Shown here in pieces: positions 52,476 to 61,538 of a DNA stretch of 64,000 nt. The stretch is taken from the NCBI GenBank assembly GCA_900538465.1, contig UPXV01000005.1, positions 21,927 through 85,926 of the forward strand, in the 5' to 3' direction. Within the stretch, counting starts at the first letter, position 1; each line of letters opens with the position of its first letter. The notes under the pieces are model-generated. The model did no database searches, was not told the DNA's origin, and saw only the letters and a list, made by a program, of their open reading frames with translations. Source of the stretch: an uncultured Erysipelotrichaceae bacterium (GTDB taxonomy: Bacteria > Bacillota_I > Bacilli_A > Erysipelotrichales > Coprobacillaceae). The position numbers and the translations under genes are program-made.

Positions 52476-54911
52476 ATGATCAAAAAATATATTGTCAAGA
52501 ATCTTGACTGTGCATCATGTGCACAAAAAATTGAAAATATGATCAGCAAAAGAAAGGATGTTGAGGAATGTTCACTTTCTTTTGCAAATAGTTTACTAAT
52601 GATTGAATCATCACAAGAGATTGATCAAAAAGAATTAGAAGCAGCAATTCAAGCAATAGAGCCAGAAGTCACAATTGAAGAAAAGAATAAAACACATGAT
52701 GAACATGTTCATCATCATGAAGATTGTGGTTGTCATCATGAACACCATCATGAAGAATCTTGCTTTGAGCATGATCATCATCATGAAGAAGGGTGTGGTT
52801 GTGGACATGACCATCATGAAGATCACCGTCATTTAGAAAGTCAAGGAACACTTTCATTTCATATTCAGGGCTTAGATTGTGCATCTTGTGCAATGAAAGT
52901 AGAAGATGCTATTAAAAAACTAACTCTTGTTGATGATGCTGTTTTAAACTTTTCTACAGAAACATTACAAGTCAAGCCACATGGTGAAGTGACAAAAGAT
53001 GAACTGTTAGAAACAATTCAAAAAACAATTGATAGTGTTGAAGATGGTGTGCAACTTTCTTTTAAAAATCAACAAAATGTTATTGAAAAGCCAAAACTCT
53101 TTGAAGTCAAAGAGAATCTTCCTCTTGTTTTTGGGGTTGTTGTTTATATGATAAGTTTATTGTTAGAAGGACAGTCTTATGCATTTCTTGGATTTTTGAT
53201 TGCTTATATTTTGATTGGTTATGAAGTTATTTTAAAGGCTGTTAAAAATATTTTAAGAGGTGAAGTTTTTGATGAAAACTTCTTAATGGGAATTGCAACA
53301 ATTGGTGCTTTTGCGATTGGTGATTATCCTGAAGCTGTGGCAGTCTTGTTATTTTACTCTATTGGAGAGATTTTCCAATCTTATGCTGTCAATAAAACAA
53401 GAAGTTCTATTTCTGCATTAATGGATATTAAGAGTGAATATGCCAATTTAAAAACAGATAATGGCGTTATTCAAGTCGCTCCTGAAGATGTCAAGGTTGG
53501 AGATGTCTTGGTTGTTAAAGTAGGAGAAAAGATTCCTTTGGATGGTGTTGTTATGAGTGGACATTCTTTGCTTGATACATCTAGTTTAACAGGAGAATCT
53601 GTACCTCGTGAAGTTTTAGAAAATCAAGATGTTTTGGCAGGCGTTGTGAACTTAACTGAAATTTTAGAAATCAAAGTTACAAAACCATATGTAGATTCAA
53701 CAGTTTCTAAAATTTTAGAATTAATGGAAAATGCTGCAAGTAAAAAAGCACCTATTGAAAAATTTATTACAAGATTTGCCAGAATCTATACACCAACTGT
53801 TGTGGGATTGGCTGTTTTATTAGCTATTGTTCCTATGTTTATCTTTGAAGATGCTATTTTTACAGATTGGTTATATCGAGCATTAACATTCTTGGTTGTG
53901 TCTTGTCCTTGTGCTTTGGTTATTTCTATTCCTTTGGGATTATATGCTGGATTAGGTAAAGCCAGTAAAGTTGGGGCTTTGATTAAAGGTGGTAATTATC
54001 TTGAATTGTTAAAAGATGTTGATACTGTTGTTTTTGATAAAACAGGAACACTAACAAAAGGTTCTTTTGATGTTGTTGAAGTCAATGGAGATCAAGATTT
54101 ATTGATGTATGGAGCTTATGGTGAATATTATAGCAATCATCCAATTGCCAAAAGTATTGTTGCTAAATATCAAAAAGATATTGATGAAAGTCTTATTCGT
54201 GATTTTAAAGAAATTGCAGGAAAGGGAATTGATGTTTTTATCAATCAAAAACATGTTTTGTTAGGAAATGCAACTTTCTTTGCTGAAAATCAGATTGAAG
54301 TGAAGGAGCCTCAAGCAGTTGGAACAATTGTTTATGTAGCGATTGAAAATCAATTTGCTGGTTCAATCGTTGTAGCAGATCAAATCAAAGAAACAACAAT
54401 CCAAGGGATTCATGCTTTAAAAGAAACTGGTATTCAAAATACCGTGATGTTAACTGGCGATCATCGCCGTGTCGCTCAAGATGTGGCAGAGAGATTAGGA
54501 ATTGATACTGTTTATAGTGAATTATTACCACAAGATAAAGTGACTCAAGTGGAAAGCATTCTTCATGATGCAAAAGGATATGTCGCTTTTGTAGGTGATG
54601 GTATTAATGATGCACCTGTTTTGGCAAGAGCCGATGTTGGGATTGCTATGGGTGGCGTTGGTAGTGATGCTGCCATTGAAGCCGCAGATGTTGTTTTGAT
54701 GCAGGATAATATTGAAACGATTCGTGATGCTATTGTGATTTCAAGAAAAACAAATCACATTTTAAAACAAAATGTCACTTTTACATTGATTATTAAAATT
54801 GGTGTTTTACTCTTAACAATGTTTGGTCTTTCCAATATGTGGATGGGTGTTTTTGCAGATGTTGGGGTAACACTCATAGCTATTTTAAATTCTATGAGAG
54901 TCTTAAGATAG
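52476..54911 (+). CDS. Zinc/cadmium/lead-exporting P1B-type ATPase with His-rich linker
   Basis: This 811-residue protein has two N-terminal heavy-metal domains (LDCASCAQKI near 10-20 and LDCASCAMKV near 132-142). They are separated by about 50 residues very rich in His, with Cys and acids (about 68-115). Then come the transmembrane CPC motif (VSCPCALVIS), DKTGTLTKG and GDGINDAPVLARADVG. This is the ZntA/CadA class. The His/Cys linker is a likely extra metal buffer. It is controlled by the ArsR gene before it. Confidence 0.95.
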   Translation: MIKKYIVKNLDCASCAQKIENMISKRKDVEECSLSFANSLLMIESSQEIDQKELEAAIQAIEPEVTIEEKNKTHDEHVHHHEDCGCHHEHHHEESCFEHDHHHEEGCGCGHDHHEDHRHLESQGTLSFHIQGLDCASCAMKVEDAIKKLTLVDDAVLNFSTETLQVKPHGEVTKDELLETIQKTIDSVEDGVQLSFKNQQNVIEKPKLFEVKENLPLVFGVVVYMISLLLEGQSYAFLGFLIAYILIGYEVILKAVKNILRGEVFDENFLMGIATIGAFAIGDYPEAVAVLLFYSIGEIFQSYAVNKTRSSISALMDIKSEYANLKTDNGVIQVAPEDVKVGDVLVVKVGEKIPLDGVVMSGHSLLDTSSLTGESVPREVLENQDVLAGVVNLTEILEIKVTKPYVDSTVSKILELMENAASKKAPIEKFITRFARIYTPTVVGLAVLLAIVPMFIFEDAIFTDWLYRALTFLVVSCPCALVISIPLGLYAGLGKASKVGALIKGGNYLELLKDVDTVVFDKTGTLTKGSFDVVEVNGDQDLLMYGAYGEYYSNHPIAKSIVAKYQKDIDESLIRDFKEIAGKGIDVFINQKHVLLGNATFFAENQIEVKEPQAVGTIVYVAIENQFAGSIVVADQIKETTIQGIHALKETGIQNTVMLTGDHRRVAQDVAERLGIDTVYSELLPQDKVTQVESILHDAKGYVAFVGDGINDAPVLARADVGIAMGGVGSDAAIEAADVVLMQDNIETIRDAIVISRKTNHILKQNVTFTLIIKIGVLLLTMFGLSNMWMGVFADVGVTLIAILNSMRVLR

Positions 54912-54918
54912 GAAAAGT

Positions 54919-54948
54919 AGGAAAAAGGAATATCTTTTTCCTCTTTTT
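54919..54948 (+). terminator. Terminator after the metal efflux ATPase
   Basis: AGGAAAAAG (54919-54927) pairs with CTTTTTCCT (54934-54942), then CTTTTT. Confidence 0.85.
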
Positions 54949-55011
54949 GCTTTGATTGTTGGTTTCCAATCGTTAGAAAATGCGTTATAATATAGGAAAT
55001 GAGGTGGAAAT

Positions 55012-55245
55012 ATGACTTTAGATGAAATTCAGCCTGGTCATACGGTTGTGATTGAATCAGTCGGGGGTCAAGGGTTATTAAGACGCCGATTGTTAGAAAT
55101 GGGATTAACACCCAAAACAAAAATTAAAGTTCGTAAAGTGGCTCCAATGGGAGATCCTATAGAAGTGTATTTACGTAGTTATGTTTTAACATTAAGAAAA
55201 GATGATGCTTCCAAGATAGAAGTCAAGGAGGTCGAAGATGAATAG
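55012..55245 (+). CDS. feoA: Ferrous iron transport protein FeoA
   Basis: This 77-residue SH3-like protein has the pattern LDEIQPGHTVVIESV, LLRRRLLEMGLTPKT and GDPIEVYLRSYVLTLRK. It assists FeoB at the cytoplasmic face. GAGGTGG precedes the ATG, with a TATAAT at 54986-54991 upstream. It overlaps feoB by 8 bases. Confidence 0.94.
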   Translation: MTLDEIQPGHTVVIESVGGQGLLRRRLLEMGLTPKTKIKVRKVAPMGDPIEVYLRSYVLTLRKDDASKIEVKEVEDE

Positions 55246-57247
55246 AAAAATTGCTTTAATCGGAAATCAAAATTGTGGAAAAACGACATTATTCAATGCT
55301 TTAACAGGTTCCTCTCAACATGTTGGGAACTTCCCAGGAGTGACAGTTGAACAAAAAAGAGGTTTTATTAAAAAACATAAAGAAGAATATGAATTGATTG
55401 ATTTACCAGGAATTTATTCTTTATCTCCATATACTTCTGAAGAAATTGTATCTATTCGATTTTTATTAGAAGAACATCCAGATCTCATTATTGATATTGT
55501 GGATGCAACGAATATTGAAAGAAATCTTTATCTGACAATGCAATTGCTAGAATTAAATATTCCTATGATTCTTGTTTTAAATATGATGGATGAAGTGATT
55601 TTAAGTGGGAATTGTATTGATGTTGATGGATTAAGTGAACGTTTAGGAATGCGTGTTATTCCTATTTCAGCAAGTAAAAATGAAGGAATTGAAGATGTCA
55701 TTACTGCAATTGAAAAGACCATTGGAAAACCAGCAAGACATTTGGATTTGTGTCATGGTCCAGTTCATAAAGCGATTCATTCTATTTCGCATATTGTTGA
55801 AGAACGTACGCATGCATTAAGACTCCCTACAAGATATTGCGTGACAAAGCTGATTGAGGGTGATGAGGATATGTATAAGACCCTTGATGTGAGTGAGAAT
55901 GATCGTCATATTATTGAACATATTTTAGAAGGTATGGAAAGTGAATCTGAAACAGATAGAGAAGCTGCTTTGGTTGATATGCGTTATTCTTTTATTGAGG
56001 AGGTTTGTTATTATTGTGTGTTTACTGAGTGTGCAACAAAAGAACAAGTTCGTTCTGAAAAGATTGATCAATTATTAACGCATAAGTATTTGGGAATTCC
56101 TATCTTTGTATTGATTATGTTATTGATTTTTTATTTGACTTTCTATGTTATTGGTGCACCTTTGCAGGATTTAATGGATCAAGGTATTGGTGTTTTCTCT
56201 GATTATTTGATACATGTTTTAGAAGTTAATCATGTTTCTTATTGGTTAAGAGCTTTGATTGGTGATGGCATTTTAGCAGGGGTTGGGAGTGTTCTTTCCT
56301 TTTTACCTGTGATTGTGATTTTATTTTTCTTTTTATCACTATTAGAAGATAGTGGTTATATGGCAAGGGTGGCCTTTGTTATGGATAAGGCTTTAAGAAA
56401 AATAGGTTTGTCTGGGCGTTCTTTTGTTCCTATGTTAATTGGCTTTGGGTGTAGTGTGCCAGCAATTATGGCAACAAGAACCTTATCAAGTGATCGTGAT
56501 CGCAAAATGACAATTGTTTTAACTCCTTTTATGTCATGTAGTGCGAAGTTACCTATTTATGGAATGATTATTGCAGCCTTTTTTCCAACAAAAGCAGCTT
56601 TGGTTATGATCGCTATATATTGTATTGGGGTTTTGGTAGCTATTATATCAGCTTTGTTGTTAAAGAGTACAATCTTTTTAGGAGAACCTGTTCCTTTTGT
56701 ATTAGAGTTACCGGCTTATCGTATTCCAACGCTTAAAAATGTTTTATTGAATGTATGGGATAAAGCAAAAGATTTTATTCATAAGGCTTTTACAATTATT
56801 TTTATTGCGTCTATTGTGATTTGGTTTTTGCAAAGTTTTAATTTTACTTTTGATATGATTGCTGATAGTAGTCAGAGTATTTTGGCAGCGATTGGATCTT
56901 TTGTAGCTCCATTGTTTAAACCTTTAGGATTTAGTGATTGGCGTGCTTCAACGGCTTTAATGACGGGGATTACAGCAAAAGAATCAGTTGTATCGACATT
57001 AACGGTTTTAACGCAAGCCTCTTCTACAGCATCACTCAATAGTGCTTTAGCTACGATTTTTACGCCTTTAAGTGCTTTTGCTTTCTTGGTGTTTACAGTT
57101 CTTTATATGCCTTGTGTTGCTGCTTTTGCTGCAACGAAGCGAGAACTTGGTTCATGGTGGCAAGCGATTGGAACTGTTTTATTTCAAACAACAATGGCTT
57201 ATCTTGTTGCTTTGCTTATTTATCAGATAGGAAGTCTTTTCTTATGA
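55238..57247 (+). CDS. feoB: Ferrous iron transporter FeoB
   Basis: This 669-residue protein has an N-terminal G domain with G1 GNQNCGKTTLFN, G3 DLPGIYSLSPY and G4 LNMMDE, a helical spacer, and a membrane part with two Gate motifs (GFGCSVPAIMATRTL and MTGITAKESVVSTL). It imports Fe(II). The 3' end overlaps the small Cys-rich gene by 4 bases. Confidence 0.96.
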   Translation: MNRKIALIGNQNCGKTTLFNALTGSSQHVGNFPGVTVEQKRGFIKKHKEEYELIDLPGIYSLSPYTSEEIVSIRFLLEEHPDLIIDIVDATNIERNLYLTMQLLELNIPMILVLNMMDEVILSGNCIDVDGLSERLGMRVIPISASKNEGIEDVITAIEKTIGKPARHLDLCHGPVHKAIHSISHIVEERTHALRLPTRYCVTKLIEGDEDMYKTLDVSENDRHIIEHILEGMESESETDREAALVDMRYSFIEEVCYYCVFTECATKEQVRSEKIDQLLTHKYLGIPIFVLIMLLIFYLTFYVIGAPLQDLMDQGIGVFSDYLIHVLEVNHVSYWLRALIGDGILAGVGSVLSFLPVIVILFFFLSLLEDSGYMARVAFVMDKALRKIGLSGRSFVPMLIGFGCSVPAIMATRTLSSDRDRKMTIVLTPFMSCSAKLPIYGMIIAAFFPTKAALVMIAIYCIGVLVAIISALLLKSTIFLGEPVPFVLELPAYRIPTLKNVLLNVWDKAKDFIHKAFTIIFIASIVIWFLQSFNFTFDMIADSSQSILAAIGSFVAPLFKPLGFSDWRASTALMTGITAKESVVSTLTVLTQASSTASLNSALATIFTPLSAFAFLVFTVLYMPCVAAFAATKRELGSWWQAIGTVLFQTTMAYLVALLIYQIGSLFL

Positions 57248-57414
57248 GTTTTATAGATATAATGATGATTATCATTTTAGGGATATGTGTGATTTTGGCG
57301 ATTTATGGTATTCAAAGGCGAGGATGTCATGATTGTTACAATTGTCATCAAAAATGTGGAGGAAAAAAGAATGGAAAAGAATTTAGAAAATTTATTGAGA
57401 ATCAAAGAAAATGA
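57244..57414 (+). CDS. FeoB-associated Cys-rich membrane protein
   Basis: This 56-residue protein has an N-terminal membrane helix (about 5-21) and then a Cys/His cluster (RGCHDCYNCHQKCGG) and a basic tail. It belongs to the small FeoB-associated family, a proposed FeoC-like partner. The ATG overlaps the feoB stop. A longer upstream reading of the same frame would run inside feoB and is rejected. Confidence 0.88.
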   Translation: MSFIDIMMIIILGICVILAIYGIQRRGCHDCYNCHQKCGGKKNGKEFRKFIENQRK

Positions 57415-58012
57415 ATTGATTAAAGCTTTTGAAAAGAATAATATGACTTGTTTATTTGTGAAAAATCAAGAGGAATTATTAAATTATTTAAAAAAAGTTT
57501 TCATTGATCAAAAGAAAGTTGCAGTTGGTGGAAGTGTCACTTTAAATCAATTAGGTGTTATTGATTTGATTCGTCAAAGTGATGTTGACTTTATTGATCG
57601 CTATCAAGAGGGTTTAACACGTGAAGAAACAATGCAACGTTTTCGTGAAGGATTCTTTGCAGATATTTTTGTTACGAGTACCAATGCTTTAACTATGGAT
57701 GGGTGCTTGTATAATATTGATGGAACAGGGAATCGTGTTGCATCAATGATTTTTGGACCAAAAGAAGTCATTGTTATCGCTGGTATGAATAAAATTTGTT
57801 TAGATGAACAAGAAGCAATTGCTCATATTCGTCATTGTAGTGCTCCGGCAAATGCAATGCGACTTCATAAACAAACACCATGTGTGAAAACAGGACACTG
57901 TATGGATTGTCATAGTCCTGATAGGATTTGTAGCAGTTATGTAAAATTGGCTTATCAAGGACAAGTCAATCGTATTAAAGTCATTATTGTGGAAGAAAAT
58001 TTAGGATATTAG
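57371..58012 (+). CDS. LUD-domain protein (LutC/YkgG-like)
   Basis: This 213-residue protein has the LUD pattern: KKVAVGGSVTLNQLGV, FVTSTNALTMDG and FGPKEVIVIAGMNKI. A C-terminal Cys cluster (CVKTGHCMDCHSPDRIC) may hold metal or an iron-sulfur cluster. Relatives serve lactate oxidation (LutC), but no lutA or lutB is here. It starts inside the Cys-rich gene (44-base overlap), following GGAGG, so it belongs to the feo transcript. Confidence 0.85.
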   Translation: MEKNLENLLRIKENELIKAFEKNNMTCLFVKNQEELLNYLKKVFIDQKKVAVGGSVTLNQLGVIDLIRQSDVDFIDRYQEGLTREETMQRFREGFFADIFVTSTNALTMDGCLYNIDGTGNRVASMIFGPKEVIVIAGMNKICLDEQEAIAHIRHCSAPANAMRLHKQTPCVKTGHCMDCHSPDRICSSYVKLAYQGQVNRIKVIIVEENLGY

Positions 58013-58021
58013 GTGGCATAT

Positions 58022-59467
58022 ATGAAAAGACAAGCAGGACTCCTTTTTCCTATTTCAGCTTTACCTAATCGTTATGGTGTTGGTGATTTTGGAAAAAATG
58101 CATATCAATTGGTTGATAAAATGGCAGATGCTCATATAACATTATGGCAGATATTGCCTTTAAATCCTTTGGGATATGGAAATTCACCTTATCAACCTTT
58201 ATCTTCTCATGCAGGAGATGAAATTTATTTGAGTTTAGATCAGTTTGTAGAAGAAGGCTTATTAAAAGCCTATGAAGTGACTTATTTTAATGCACAAATG
58301 CCTTTTGTTGCATATCAGCAAGTTCGATCAGTGAAAGAAAAACTTTATCAATTGGCTTTTTCACGTTTTCAAGTTCAAGATGATTACAAACAATTTAAAA
58401 AAGATAATCCATGGGTTTTAGATTATGCAATTTTTAAGGTTTTTAAAGAACAAAATAATCAAAAAACATGGTTGGAGTGGGAAGAAGAATACAAATATTA
58501 TTATAAAGAGCAATCATTTTCTTTATTACCATTTACAAAAGATATAGATTATCAAATCTTTTTACAATATTATTTCTTTAAACAATGGAATGCATTAAAA
58601 CAATATGCAAATGATAAACATATTCAAATTATTGGAGATATGCCTATTTATGTCGGATTAGATTCAGCAGATGTATGGATGAATCAAGATAATTTCTTAT
58701 TAGAAGAAGATGGTCAACCATCATTTGTAGCTGGTGTTCCACCAGATTATTTTAGTAAATTTGGACAACGTTGGGGAAATCCATTATATGATTGGGATTA
58801 TTTAAAGGAACATCATTTTGATTTTTGGGTTGATCGTATGAAAGCAGCACAAAAGATTTATGATACTGTGAGAATTGATCATTTTAGAGCTTTTGATACG
58901 TATTGGAAAATTCCAGCCAGTGAACCAACTGCAGTTATTGGAGAATGGATTGAGGCTCCTGGTTATGATTTGTTTGATACATTATATGATCAAATTGAAA
59001 ATCTTTCTATCTTAGCTGAAGATTTAGGTGATTTAAGAGATGAAGTTTATGAGTTAAGAGATCATTATCATTTGATGGGAATGTATGTTTTTCAATTTCA
59101 TCATGCGAACAAGTTTGATTTTGATAAAGTGATTGTGTATACAGGAACACATGATAATGATACTTTATTAGGATGGCTTGAGACAATTGAAGAGGAAGAA
59201 AAAGAAGCTTTAGAGAAGTTATTAAAGCCATATGATGAAAAAGACATGTATCAAAAAATTATTCATTATTGTTTAGATTTAAAAGCCAAACAAGTTATTA
59301 TTCCTGTTTGGGATATGATGGGAAAAGGCCCAACATGTCGCTTTAATGTACCAGGAAAAATTGGTTCACCAAACTGGGAATATCGTTTAACATCTTATGA
59401 TGAATTTGATTCATATTTACAAAACTATAAAATCATGATAGAACAAACAAACCGAAAAGAGGGATAG
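58022..59467 (+). CDS. malQ: 4-alpha-glucanotransferase
   Basis: This 481-residue GH77 enzyme contains LPNRYGVGDFG, PLGYGNSPYQPLSSHAGDE, the nucleophile Asp in YDTVRIDHFRAF, the acid Glu in LSILAEDLGD and GTHDNDTLLGW. It rearranges alpha-1,4-glucans during maltodextrin or glycogen use. ATG 58022 follows AGGTGG by 5 bases; the earlier GTG lies on that site. No other glucan genes are close. Confidence 0.95.
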   Translation: MKRQAGLLFPISALPNRYGVGDFGKNAYQLVDKMADAHITLWQILPLNPLGYGNSPYQPLSSHAGDEIYLSLDQFVEEGLLKAYEVTYFNAQMPFVAYQQVRSVKEKLYQLAFSRFQVQDDYKQFKKDNPWVLDYAIFKVFKEQNNQKTWLEWEEEYKYYYKEQSFSLLPFTKDIDYQIFLQYYFFKQWNALKQYANDKHIQIIGDMPIYVGLDSADVWMNQDNFLLEEDGQPSFVAGVPPDYFSKFGQRWGNPLYDWDYLKEHHFDFWVDRMKAAQKIYDTVRIDHFRAFDTYWKIPASEPTAVIGEWIEAPGYDLFDTLYDQIENLSILAEDLGDLRDEVYELRDHYHLMGMYVFQFHHANKFDFDKVIVYTGTHDNDTLLGWLETIEEEEKEALEKLLKPYDEKDMYQKIIHYCLDLKAKQVIIPVWDMMGKGPTCRFNVPGKIGSPNWEYRLTSYDEFDSYLQNYKIMIEQTNRKEG

Positions 59468-59468
59468 T

Positions 59469-60755
59469 ATGAAAAGAGCATTGGTTTTAGCTGGTGGAGG
59501 ATCAAAAGGATCTTATGAAGCAGGGTTCATGAAAGCATTAAAAGAATTAGGAATTGATTATCAAATTGTTACAGGAACATCAATAGGAGCTTTAAATGGA
59601 TGTTTATTGGCTCAAAATGATCAAGATGCGATGGAAAATCTATGGCAAACTTTAGATATTAGTAAAGTCTTTGCTGGGGGATTTTCTCCTGATTTTAATT
59701 TTGATTTGGATACAATGTTAGATCAATCTAATCTTGTTGTTTCATTTTTTAAAAAATATTTAAAAGAAAAAGGTGCCGATATTACACCATTAAAAAATAT
59801 AATTAGAGGTCTATTAGATGAAGATAAACTCTTATCTTCACCAATTGATTTTGGATTATGTACTGTTCATTATCCATCCTTAAAACCATTACTCATTACC
59901 AAACTAGAAATGGAAAAAGAGTACATTTTTGATTATTTAATCTCAAGTGCTTCTTGTTTTCCAGTTTTTCCTATCCATTCTTTTAAAAATGAATCATTTA
60001 TTGATGGTGGATATTATGATAATGTTCCTATTGATTTGGCTTTTGATATGGGGGCAGATGAAGTTATTGTTGTTGATATGCATGAAGAGGTTACTCATAA
60101 GCATTATCTTAATCGTCCTCATGTTACTTATACATCACCCTATCTGGATTTAGGTGGTTTTATGGATTTTTCAAGAGAATCATTAGATCGCAATATACGC
60201 ATTGGCTATCAAACAGCTATGAAAAATTTTGGAAATTTGGTAGGTGTTCAATATACTTTTGAAGCTTTTTCCACACCACTTATTTCTCAATTTTACAAAG
60301 AGGTTTTGTATTTAGAAAGATATACGCGTGCTTTGTTACGTAGTGATTCAAGTGGAAATCTGGTTAATAAATTTATGGAGTCTCATAAAGAACAACCATT
60401 ACTAGAAGAAGAATATTTGTATGTCGCTTTAGATTGGCTTGGACAATTAACGCAAAAAGATCCAACCTATATTTATCAGTTTGATCAATTTACAGATGAT
60501 TTATTGAAAGATTTTGAAAAATATCTTGATAAAGATTTTCAAATGTTATCATTCCATTCTAGTGAAGAATGGACAAAGACAATTGAGAATATCAGTAAAA
60601 AAGGGATGGTTGGTAGATTGTTACATTCTATGATTTATCCAAAGGAAAACAATCAAGACATAACGAAGTTTTTAACGCTCTTTTCAAAAGAAGTTGTCAT
60701 GGCAAGATTATTATCGATGTTATATCAAGAAAAAAGGTTAGTCGCAAATGACTAA
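59469..60755 (+). CDS. Patatin-like phospholipase
   Basis: This 428-residue protein has an N-terminal patatin domain (1-260) with the oxyanion GGGSKGSYEAG, nucleophile GTSIGALNG and the dyad Asp in FIDGGYYDNVP. The C-terminal 170 residues are helical and lack known motifs. It probably hydrolyses phospholipid acyl chains in the cytoplasm. It starts one base after malQ, so the two are cotranscribed. Confidence 0.9.
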   Translation: MKRALVLAGGGSKGSYEAGFMKALKELGIDYQIVTGTSIGALNGCLLAQNDQDAMENLWQTLDISKVFAGGFSPDFNFDLDTMLDQSNLVVSFFKKYLKEKGADITPLKNIIRGLLDEDKLLSSPIDFGLCTVHYPSLKPLLITKLEMEKEYIFDYLISSASCFPVFPIHSFKNESFIDGGYYDNVPIDLAFDMGADEVIVVDMHEEVTHKHYLNRPHVTYTSPYLDLGGFMDFSRESLDRNIRIGYQTAMKNFGNLVGVQYTFEAFSTPLISQFYKEVLYLERYTRALLRSDSSGNLVNKFMESHKEQPLLEEEYLYVALDWLGQLTQKDPTYIYQFDQFTDDLLKDFEKYLDKDFQMLSFHSSEEWTKTIENISKKGMVGRLLHSMIYPKENNQDITKFLTLFSKEVVMARLLSMLYQEKRLVAND

Positions 60756-60760
60756 CCTTT
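60733..60760. terminator. Bidirectional terminator between patatin gene and coaX
   Basis: AAAGGTTAGTC (60733-60743) pairs with GACTAACCTTT (60750-60760) around GCAAAT. The left arm overlaps the end of the patatin gene. Confidence 0.8.
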
Positions 60761-61538
60761 ATATATATAAGTTTTTCTTTGTTTTCTCATAAATGATTTT
60801 TAATCCTTTGAATGTCAAATCAACATCATAAACATCAATTTCATCAGTTTCACTCGCAATAATGCGTCCAAGGCCACCAGTAGAAATGACTTTTAAATTT
60901 TCTCCATATTCTTCTTTGATTTTTTTAATAATATATTCTGTTTGACCGATATATCCAAAGACAATTCCTGCTTGCATACTATGAATCGTATTACGTGCAA
61001 TAATTTTAGCAGGTTTTTTAATTTCAATTTCAGGCAATTTAGCAGCTTGAGAAGAAAGGGCATTGGTACAAATACCAATCCCAGGAGCTGTTGCTCCACC
61101 TAAAAATTCACCTTTCCCACTAACAACATCATAAGTCGTTGCAGTTCCAAAATCAATAACCAAACAAGGTCCACCATATGTATAATAAGCACCCGCTGCA
61201 TCTACCAAACGATCAGCACCCAATGTTGAAGGATTATCAATACGAATATCAATCCCAGTTTTTACACCTGGACCAATAAAGATTGGATTTTTATGCAAAT
61301 ATTTTTTGATACAATTGGTAAATGAATAATTGATTTTAGGAACAACACTACTAATGATAATATCATCAATATCATCAACTGCAATGGAAGAAGCATTTAA
61401 AAAAGACAATAACATAAAACCATATTCATCAGACGTTCTTTGAAACTTCGTTGTTAAACGATAGTTTCCAATTAACTCATCATGATTATAAACACCCATT
61501 GTAATATTTGTATTTCCAATATCAATAACAACTAACAT
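60759..61538 (-). CDS. coaX: Type III pantothenate kinase
   Basis: This 259-residue ASKHA-fold kinase has LVVIDIGNTNITMGVY, GADRLVDAAGAY and VIDFGTATTYDVV. It phosphorylates pantothenate, the first CoA step. The start overlaps the coaBC stop by 7 bases. With coaBC and the ECF uptake subunit upstream it forms a pantothenate-to-CoA operon. Confidence 0.96.
   Translation of the reverse strand: MLVVIDIGNTNITMGVYNHDELIGNYRLTTKFQRTSDEYGFMLLSFLNASSIAVDDIDDIIISSVVPKINYSFTNCIKKYLHKNPIFIGPGVKTGIDIRIDNPSTLGADRLVDAAGAYYTYGGPCLVIDFGTATTYDVVSGKGEFLGGATAPGIGICTNALSSQAAKLPEIEIKKPAKIIARNTIHSMQAGIVFGYIGQTEYIIKKIKEEYGENLKVISTGGLGRIIASETDEIDVYDVDLTFKGLKIIYEKTKKNLYI

Noticed and set aside
57112..57243. Upstream extension of the FeoB-associated protein to 100 residues
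   Set aside because: The extra part lies inside feoB in another frame; the ATG at 57244 on the feoB stop gives the normal family length.
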